The notes under the pieces: model-generated
Seen by the model: only the letters and a program-made list of their open reading frames with translations
Database searches by the model: none
What the model was told of the DNA's origin: nothing
Program-made: the position numbers and the translations under genes
NCBI GenBank assembly: GCA_963972425.1
Contig: CAXAUF010000005.1
Coordinates: 1-64,000 of the forward strand
From: Algorimicrobium sp002414705
Lineage (GTDB): Bacteria; Bacteroidota; Bacteroidia; Flavobacteriales; Flavobacteriaceae
Reading direction: 5' to 3'
DNA: 64,000 nucleotides
Shown here: in pieces, positions 16,133 through 23,274 of the stretch
How the letters are laid out: the number at the start of each line of letters is the position of its first letter
Position numbering within the stretch: the first letter of the stretch is position 1

Positions 16133-17347
16133 ATGTTTAACGTCGAAAAAATAAGACAAGATTTCCCTATACTTCAAAGACAAGTAAACGGCAAGCCTTT
16201 GGTATATTTGGATAATGCAGCAACATCACAAACACCAAAACAAGTTATTGATGTTATTGTAGATTATTACAGCAACTTTAATGCTAACATTCACAGAGGC
16301 GTTCATACGTTAAGTCAGGAAGCTACAGATAAATATGAAGCTGCCAGACACACCATTAAAACCCATTTTAATGCCAAACATGCGCACGAAATTATTCTAA
16401 CTGCAGGAACAACTCATGGAATTAATTTAGTAGCCAATGGTTTTGCTTCACTGTTAAAAAAAGAGGATGAGATTATCGTGTCCGCATTAGAACATCATAG
16501 TAATATTGTGCCTTGGCAAATGCTTTGCGAAAAAACAGGTGCTATTCTAAAGGTGATTCCAATGAATATGGCTGGCGAGTTAATCATGGATGACTATGAT
16601 AAATTACTATCCGATAAAACTAAACTTGTTTTTGTAAATCATATTTCAAATGCTTTGGGAACTATCAATCCTATTGAATATATTATTAAAAAAGCGCATC
16701 AAGTTGGTGCAGCCGTTTTGGTAGATGGTGCGCAAGCCTGTCCACATATAAAAGCAGATATGCAGGCTTTAGATGTTGATTTCTATGTGCTATCTGCTCA
16801 TAAAATGTGCGGACCAACAGGTGTTGGCATGTTATATGGCAAGGAAGCATGGTTACATAAATTACCGCCTTATCAAGGTGGAGGAGAAATGATTGCTGAA
16901 GTGACTTTCGAAAAAACCACCTATGCAGACTTACCGCATAAATTTGAAGCAGGAACACCAAATATCTGTGGTGGAATTGCTTTTGGAGCTGCTGTAGATT
17001 ATATGAACAACATAGGTTTTGAAGCCATTAACACCTATGAGCATGAGCTTCTAGAGTATGCCACCCAAGAATTATTAAAAATAGACGGTTTAAAAATTTA
17101 CGGTACAGCCAAAAATAAAACATCCGTAATTTCCTTTAATTTAGAAGGCATTCACCCGTATGATATTGGAACCCTTTTGGATAAAATGGGTATTGCTGTT
17201 CGTACAGGTCACCATTGTGCGCAACCTATTATGAATTTTTATAATATTCCAGGAACTGTTAGAGCATCTTTTGCGTTTTATAATACAAAATCAGAAGTGG
17301 ATGCGTTGGTTACTGGTGTTAAAAAAGCACAACTTATGTTGGGCTAA
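16133..17347 (+). CDS. sufS: Cysteine desulfurase SufS
   Basis: A 404-residue PLP enzyme that takes sulphur from L-cysteine for SufBCD, acting with SufE. The PLP lysine is Lys224 (SAHKMCGPTG). The persulfide-carrying catalytic Cys362 is in RTGHHCAQP, the group-II desulfurase signature. VLVDGAQA supplies the cofactor-binding Asp. In this genome its partner sufE lies about 13 kb downstream, separated by a block of surface-protein genes on the other strand. Confidence 0.97.
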   Translation: MFNVEKIRQDFPILQRQVNGKPLVYLDNAATSQTPKQVIDVIVDYYSNFNANIHRGVHTLSQEATDKYEAARHTIKTHFNAKHAHEIILTAGTTHGINLVANGFASLLKKEDEIIVSALEHHSNIVPWQMLCEKTGAILKVIPMNMAGELIMDDYDKLLSDKTKLVFVNHISNALGTINPIEYIIKKAHQVGAAVLVDGAQACPHIKADMQALDVDFYVLSAHKMCGPTGVGMLYGKEAWLHKLPPYQGGGEMIAEVTFEKTTYADLPHKFEAGTPNICGGIAFGAAVDYMNNIGFEAINTYEHELLEYATQELLKIDGLKIYGTAKNKTSVISFNLEGIHPYDIGTLLDKMGIAVRTGHHCAQPIMNFYNIPGTVRASFAFYNTKSEVDALVTGVKKAQLMLG

Positions 17348-17481
17348 AATTAAAAAACACGAACCACTAGAACATATAAACTGTAGCATTTCTATAGGCG
17401 CTTACACCAGCTACAAATTAGTAATTAGTGTTTCTGCTACACCCTTTAAGTATCATAAATGGATGTTTCATAGTAATGGGA

Positions 17482-19044
17482 TTAAAACAAGACGGTGTCT
17501 CTAATAGTTCCACTACTCTCTTTTACAATTTGAATTGTACCACCGTAACCAGTACCATTGGCATTGGTAGCGTAGGCTCTAACATAGTATGTTACACCTG
17601 TAGTAAAAAATAACGGACTCAATTGTTTTGAAAAAGATGGATAAAAGTTGTTGCAGCCAGAAGGCGGGCAGGTAATAGGCACTGATGCAAAATTATCGGA
17701 AATAGTTGGATTAAGTAACGTACCCCAAACAAAGCCTTGAGCCGTTATTACACTGCCTCTATCATCTGTTATACCACCCGTGAATTCAATATTTCCACCA
17801 GTTGTTATTGTTACCGTAGAGGATGTTACCACCAATGGTACTACTGGAGGTGGAGCACTCGTTGTAAATTGTACAACATTGCCATAACCCGTACCTGTGG
17901 CATTAGTAGCATAGGCTCTAACATAATAGGTGGTATTTGCTGTTAAATTACTTAAGCTATTAGTAAAAGTTCCTATTCCACTACCATTAGCTAGTACATT
18001 GTCTGAAAGCGTGGGATTACTAGAAGCGCTCCAAACTAACCCTCTAGCCGTTATGGTACTACCACCATTACTAGAAACAGCACCTCCCGAAGTAGCAGCA
18101 CTCGTTGTAATACCAGAAATAGCAACGGTAGATACGGTAGGCGTAGACAAAAGAGGTAAAGTATATTTTATTTTTAAAGCATTAAAATTTTGTTGAATTT
18201 CCTCAACAGTAAGTACCCGTTTATAAAGGATTACTTGTGCTATGTTGCCGGTGAAGAAATACTCACTACCACCTCTAGAACCAATAAACAGTGGAAAACT
18301 AGCATAGTTTCCCATAATATCATGAATTAGGTCTGGGTTATTTTCAGCACTTGCAGCATTGCCATCAATGTAAATTTGGCTCTGATTGGTCTCACCTAAA
18401 CTTCTATTTGTAGTTGCTGTTATTAGATGCCAATTCGCATCCGCAATAGTTTCTGGAGCGTTTGCTACATTGTATCCTTCTTTTTGGTCTGTAACTCGCA
18501 TTTTGCCATTATTTGCTGTAACGCCAAAAGCATTGTTGCTATTCCAATCGGTACTATGTTCTAAAATTATATCAGTTTCTATAGATCCTGTTTTTAAAAT
18601 AACTTGGATGGTTAATTTATCCGTATCAGACAAATCTAAAGTGTTGTCAGTTACAAAATAATCATCGGTACCATCAAAAACTAAAGAGCCTCTATTAGCA
18701 CTATTATAAGTAACGCCATTTTGTAGGGTGCCATGATTGCTATTGCCACTTACATCATTCCAAGTGGTGCCAGAACCCGAATAACTACTGGTATTACTAG
18801 CATCTAAATGTAGGAACATGCCAGGAACTAATTCGGAAGTTGATAAAAACTCACCAAATGGCGTGACACCAGTACCCAAACCTACAGCGCCATTTTTATT
18901 GACTGAAAGTAATGGGTCTGAAATTATGGCGCCATTTTTATTTAAAACCGATATTTGTGCGGTTGCGGTCACCGTTATTAGTAATAAAATGATAGTAAAA
19001 CAACGAATTCTGATAAAGGGCTTTTTTAGTAAACTGTTTTTCAT
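17482..19044 (-). CDS. Exported LamG/concanavalin-type protein with Fn3-like repeats
   Basis: A 520-residue secreted protein (signal peptide to about residue 29, ATAQ). Order of modules: a short repeated VNKNGA segment (residues about 30-60); a concanavalin A/LamG-type lectin domain (about 70-295: MFLHLDASN, WNDVSGNSNHGTL, SLVFDGTDDYF, YNVANAPETIADANWHLI, GNIAQVILYKRVLTVEEIQQ); then two repeats of about 95 residues with the TTYYVRAYATNA(T/N)GTGYG motif, an Fn3-like element common in Bacteroidota surface proteins. No T9SS sorting tail follows: the protein stops at RDTVLF soon after the second repeat, so the C-terminus may be lost or sorting may differ. Last gene of the minus-strand surface block. 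Glycan or surface binding is inferred. Confidence 0.82.
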   Translation of the reverse strand: MKNSLLKKPFIRIRCFTIILLLITVTATAQISVLNKNGAIISDPLLSVNKNGAVGLGTGVTPFGEFLSTSELVPGMFLHLDASNTSSYSGSGTTWNDVSGNSNHGTLQNGVTYNSANRGSLVFDGTDDYFVTDNTLDLSDTDKLTIQVILKTGSIETDIILEHSTDWNSNNAFGVTANNGKMRVTDQKEGYNVANAPETIADANWHLITATTNRSLGETNQSQIYIDGNAASAENNPDLIHDIMGNYASFPLFIGSRGGSEYFFTGNIAQVILYKRVLTVEEIQQNFNALKIKYTLPLLSTPTVSTVAISGITTSAATSGGAVSSNGGSTITARGLVWSASSNPTLSDNVLANGSGIGTFTNSLSNLTANTTYYVRAYATNATGTGYGNVVQFTTSAPPPVVPLVVTSSTVTITTGGNIEFTGGITDDRGSVITAQGFVWGTLLNPTISDNFASVPITCPPSGCNNFYPSFSKQLSPLFFTTGVTYYVRAYATNANGTGYGGTIQIVKESSGTIRDTVLF

Positions 19045-19076
19045 TTTATTGTTTTTAATTCAAATATTGCAAATAA

Positions 19077-19365
19077 TTAAAACGCTCTTATTGCGCGTAC
19101 ATTGTAAAGTGAGTTTTTATCTTTACCATATGTAGGTGGCCCGCCACTTGGGTTAATACGAAACACTATTGCTGTAGTATTGCCTGTTTCAGTATAAGAC
19201 CAATAAAAATTATTAGGATAATCTGTTTTAATGGCAGTACCGCCATTAGCTACCGATGCGCTACTTATTTGACTTTTATAAGTTACTATTTTTAACATCT
19301 CGTCCCAACTCGGCAAAAACCATCGGTGTAACCCCCTCCGTTATAGGTATGTCTATAAGTCATAT
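19077..19365 (-). pseudogene. Remnant of a DUF1566/FISUMP-type domain, 5'-truncated with a 1-base frameshift
   Basis: Reading the minus strand from about 19360, the frame gives YRHTYNGGGYTD. One base is then missing near 19322, and the next frame continues WFLPSWDEM to a C-terminus YNVRAIRAF at 19077. Restoring one T would read GGGYTDWFLPSWDEM, the well-known core of DUF1566/Lcl domains. Upstream, a TGA closes the first frame after a few codons and no signal peptide or start exists. It lies between the stop of the 1278-residue surface protein and the start of the LamG gene, and looks like the tail of a deleted or swapped surface protein. Confidence 0.72.
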
Positions 19366-19394
19366 TTCAACTACTTTAAATTGGCTTTTCCGAA

Positions 19395-22300
19395 TCAATC
19401 TTTTATACAGCGCACACAAAACCCATCTATTCTTTCGTCTCCCGCTCTTGCCGCTGATGTACTCGTAATATTTAATATCAATGTACTATTAGTCCTATAC
19501 ATTCCGTTAGAACCTACAGAATAAATACTTCCATTAGTATGGCGACGTCCAGCTATAGGTAATTTAAGTGATGAAGCGAGTGCACCTGCTGCATTTTGTG
19601 AGCTCCATAAAACTACTTCAGCCTCAAACTCTTCAATTGTAGGTAACCTGAAGCCATTTGGGCAGGGGTTATTTTTACCATCTACTCCTTGCCATAATTC
19701 AGTATTTACTGGTGATTGCCAATTGAAAGAATTTGCATTAATAAAAAAACCATGTCCAGGTGTATCTGTAGTCGAAACCGTACTAATGTTTGTGCTTGTT
19801 CGCTTTTCATGACCATCTGTTCCACGCCCCCATTGGTATAAATCGCCAAAAGAAGCAGCATCTGTGCTGCTACTAGCGACTTGTGTTGCCCCTAAATTTC
19901 TGTCGAGCCAAACCCTGCCAGTTGCTGTAGTCACCACGTTATAGGTATAGCCATCAAAGGTTCCTCCCGAAAATGGTGACTTTGTAACCAATAGTAATCC
20001 ATTTTTAGAAACTCCAGTTATATCACCTATTTCACCATAATTATTCACATAATTTGAATTTGTAGCGGATATTTCACAATATTTTGTAACAACAGAAACA
20101 CCATTTACGGTTAAAGGAACGGTAGCAGTATTAGAACAAAAAGAACCATTTGCTGCCTGTGTAGCTGTAATATTTGCAGTACCAACACCGGTAATAGTTA
20201 CAGTATTGCCAGAAATAGTTGCTACAGACGCATTGTCACTTGTATAGCTAAACGAACCTGCACTAGCACTTGTTGGATTTGCTATAGTAAATGATTCATC
20301 AAAATAGGTTTTAGAATAATTATTAAAATTGGTAATTACTGGAATTTGATTTACCGTAACCAACTGCGAGATACAACTTGTGTTTGTTTCAGGCCCCTTT
20401 CTATTTACATAATAGCTGGTATTAGCTGTTGGTGATACTGTTATGGTATTACCCGTTCCTACAATAGGCGCAGAACTTAATTCTATAAAATCAAGATCCA
20501 TGGTTACACCGCTAGCAGTGGTATAATCATATCTAATGCCTGTAATATTTCCATCCGATGCCCACAGGGGATGTGTGGACATGTCAACCACTGCAGTATG
20601 CCATTGCCCATCAGATATTAAAGGCGTATTTTTATATTTGGCACCATCGGCGAGCGTCATGGCGCCATTTAAAAAGAATATCTGTGCTGCGGTAGCTGTT
20701 CCTGAATTTACTTTGTATCGAAAATTAATATACTTATAAAGCGTTGGATCAAAACTCCCTAGATTAAGCATATTAATATAAGGATCACCCGATGTAGATG
20801 TGATATTTAATACACCATTGGCATTAGCGTTATCTGTAGTAGCTACCGAGCCATAGGGTTGTGTCTCCCAACCTTCGTGAAAACCATCACCACCACATAT
20901 GTCTGAATACCAGACGTCAATAGCATCAGAATTTGTTGTGCCACCAGAGGCTGTTAACGAGGTACTATCGCCAGTGCAAATTGTAGCGGTTCCAGAAATT
21001 GTTGTAGGTGCAGTTATTGGTGGTACAGTTACATCATTTAATTGGGCCGTATTATTGCTTTGTGTTGTAGTTGCAGCATTTCCAGAACTATCAAAAATCG
21101 CATTTAATACTGGTGTAACGGTTAACACTTCTGTACCATCTGGTGTTCCATTAATATCAAGACCTAGTTCAAAAGTTAAATTAGTTGTTGTTGTAATACT
21201 ATTTGGTATCGATGAATTTAACGTTGCCGTACCTCCTGATAATGAAAATAAAAAATCAGTAGTTTCTAAAACACCACTACTTACATCGGTTCGATAGACG
21301 TTTTCACTGAAAGTAATATTTATGGTTGTATTATCAGATGCCAAAGCATTACTAGCTATTTCCGGCAAAATAACATCTGCATCCATACCACCATCTGTAA
21401 TTGTCCAATTTTTATTTGCTATTAACGTAGTGTTTCTAGCTGCTAAAACAGCGGCGGTATCCGAATATTTACTGTTACCAAAATGCGCATTTAAATTTAC
21501 AGGGACTTGAGATTCTCCAGCATCTAAAGTAGACCAACCTAGTAACAATGCATTATAATTAGCTCGTGATAATTTTGCGTCAGATAAAAAATATTGAAGA
21601 TTACTTACCCTAGAAATATCCCAACTACTAATATCCTGATTAAAAGGCGTGTTTTGAAACATTCGTTGCATTTGATTAACACGTTTCACATTCCACCCAC
21701 TAATATTTTGATTAAAGGAAGAAGCATTTCTAAACATGCTTGCCATACTAATGGTTTTGGTTACATCTGTTGTAAACTGCCAATTTGAAATATTTTCATT
21801 AAAAGCTTGAGCACCATGAAACATTTGTCCAAAACTAATTACACTAGAAACATTCCAAGAATTCAAATCCTGATTAAAAGTAGAAGCTCCATAAAACATT
21901 GTGGACATGTTAGTAACACTAGCAGTTTTATTCCCCCAATTTAAAGGACTGTTAAACCCTGAAGCCCCATAAAACATTTCAGCCATAATAGTGACATTAG
22001 AAACATCCCAATTACTTAAATCTTTATTGAATGCAATAGCAGATCTAAACATATATCCTAGATTAGTGACACTAGAAACATCCCAGTTACCAATATCTTG
22101 ATTAAATACAACTGCTTCTTTAAACATGCCTGACATATTTGTTACATTTCCTGTTTTATTACCCCAATTCAAAGGTGAATTAAAATTAGCGGCCCTAAAA
22201 AACATAAAGTTCATGTTTGTTACGCTGCTTACATTCCAATTACTCAAATTTTTATTGAATAAATCGTTATATGAAAACATTTCTGTCATATTAGTGACAA

Positions 22301-23231
22301 GAGACACATCCCAAGCACTAATATCAATATTAAAAGCATCTGCATTTTTAAACATAGAACTCATATTAGTTGCATTTGCTACATTCCAACTCCCAATATT
22401 CTGATTAAATGAGGCGGCATTATTAAACATGTTATCAAATGTGTTCACCCTAGAAACATCCCAATTTGAAATATCACCATTAAATAAAGTGGCACTCTGA
22501 AACATGTTAGAAAATGAAATAGTTGCAGTAGGATTTGTGTTTAAAGTCCAGTTTGTAAATCCATTAGTACCTGTTACAGAACTACAATTTAAAAACATAT
22601 ACTGAAAGTTTGTGGTTGCACTAAAATCAGGAATATCTGTAGCATTTACCTCTAAATTAGCGGCTCCATAAAAAGTGCGGTCTACTGAAGCACCCCATTG
22701 CCCAGAACCCCAGCTTTCAATGGTTTGTAATAAATTTCTATTTCCAAAATTATTAACATAAATTCTAGGAAACCCAGTGGCAATATTAGGTGTAATACTT
22801 ACCGTTTTTACACCTGCTGTACTGTATGTATGACTTATATTACCAGGTGTTCCAGTTTTTGTTTCTGTGGTTCCATCGCCCCAATCAATTGTAAAATCAT
22901 AGCTTCCACCAGTTAAAGGGATGATTATATTGTTAGATCCATCCGTTTGCCAAGTAGTTACAAAAGGGGTGATTGGTGGTAGAGAAAAATCATTAGCTGC
23001 ATTATTTTCATAAGTATATAAATTAGAGACTTCTGTATTTGTTAATGCAACATTCCATATGCGTACATCATCCACACTACCTGTGTTATGATTTTCACCA
23101 CTTTGGTCTTCTAAATTTCCTAAAAAAGGATAATAGCTAATTAGATTATTGGTTTGCGGTATTTGACTATAAGTTTCTAAAGACATTATAGCCATACAGA
23201 ATAAAATAATGGTTTTAAAATAGTTCATCAA
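19395..23231 (-). CDS. Large exported BspA/DUF285-repeat surface protein with Ig-like, nested binding and FISUMP domains
   Basis: A 1278-residue exported protein (signal peptide to about residue 22). Modules: residues 29-73 hold the first and last strands of a LamG domain with the core missing; 85-150 a PKD-like segment (FTIDWGDGT...HTYSTAG); about 243-545 twelve BspA/DUF285 repeats of about 25 residues (MFxxAxxFNxDISxWDVSxV), giving ~75-bp periodicity in the DNA; then an Ig-like SwmB-type domain; an Ig-like domain into which a carbohydrate-binding-like module (about 783-918) is inserted; a bacterial Ig domain (VTITGVGTANITATQ); and a C-terminal FISUMP domain ending GFCVRCIKD. No T9SS tail. 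An adhesin or substrate-binding role is inferred; BspA repeats bind host or matrix proteins in other bacteria. Confidence 0.85.
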   Translation of the reverse strand: MMNYFKTIILFCMAIMSLETYSQIPQTNNLISYYPFLGNLEDQSGENHNTGSVDDVRIWNVALTNTEVSNLYTYENNAANDFSLPPITPFVTTWQTDGSNNIIIPLTGGSYDFTIDWGDGTTETKTGTPGNISHTYSTAGVKTVSITPNIATGFPRIYVNNFGNRNLLQTIESWGSGQWGASVDRTFYGAANLEVNATDIPDFSATTNFQYMFLNCSSVTGTNGFTNWTLNTNPTATISFSNMFQSATLFNGDISNWDVSRVNTFDNMFNNAASFNQNIGSWNVANATNMSSMFKNADAFNIDISAWDVSLVTNMTEMFSYNDLFNKNLSNWNVSSVTNMNFMFFRAANFNSPLNWGNKTGNVTNMSGMFKEAVVFNQDIGNWDVSSVTNLGYMFRSAIAFNKDLSNWDVSNVTIMAEMFYGASGFNSPLNWGNKTASVTNMSTMFYGASTFNQDLNSWNVSSVISFGQMFHGAQAFNENISNWQFTTDVTKTISMASMFRNASSFNQNISGWNVKRVNQMQRMFQNTPFNQDISSWDISRVSNLQYFLSDAKLSRANYNALLLGWSTLDAGESQVPVNLNAHFGNSKYSDTAAVLAARNTTLIANKNWTITDGGMDADVILPEIASNALASDNTTINITFSENVYRTDVSSGVLETTDFLFSLSGGTATLNSSIPNSITTTTNLTFELGLDINGTPDGTEVLTVTPVLNAIFDSSGNAATTTQSNNTAQLNDVTVPPITAPTTISGTATICTGDSTSLTASGGTTNSDAIDVWYSDICGGDGFHEGWETQPYGSVATTDNANANGVLNITSTSGDPYINMLNLGSFDPTLYKYINFRYKVNSGTATAAQIFFLNGAMTLADGAKYKNTPLISDGQWHTAVVDMSTHPLWASDGNITGIRYDYTTASGVTMDLDFIELSSAPIVGTGNTITVSPTANTSYYVNRKGPETNTSCISQLVTVNQIPVITNFNNYSKTYFDESFTIANPTSASAGSFSYTSDNASVATISGNTVTITGVGTANITATQAANGSFCSNTATVPLTVNGVSVVTKYCEISATNSNYVNNYGEIGDITGVSKNGLLLVTKSPFSGGTFDGYTYNVVTTATGRVWLDRNLGATQVASSSTDAASFGDLYQWGRGTDGHEKRTSTNISTVSTTDTPGHGFFINANSFNWQSPVNTELWQGVDGKNNPCPNGFRLPTIEEFEAEVVLWSSQNAAGALASSLKLPIAGRRHTNGSIYSVGSNGMYRTNSTLILNITSTSAARAGDERIDGFCVRCIKD
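21615..22505 (-). repeat. Tandem ~75-bp coding repeats (BspA/DUF285 units)
   Basis: Twelve in-frame units of about 25 codons within the surface-protein gene, each starting with MF and containing FNxxI/L and W(D/N)VS. Two units carry the variant FNSPLNWGNKT. The units are diverged at the DNA level, so they are protein repeats rather than recent duplications. Confidence 0.75.
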
Positions 23232-23274
23232 TAAAGTGTTTTTAGGTATTGAGCCAAAACCTATTTAATTGTAA

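Noticed and set aside
20899..21297. Plus-strand open frame of 132 codons (and several others of 60-105 codons) opposite the large surface genes
   Set aside because: They are antisense shadows of low-complexity Thr/Ser/Gly-rich coding sequence, have no consistent start signals, and the opposite strand encodes recognisable domains throughout.
21594..22500. Regular ~75-bp periodicity as a CRISPR-like array
   Set aside because: The units are in-frame BspA/DUF285 codons with diverged DNA and no constant direct repeats or spacers.
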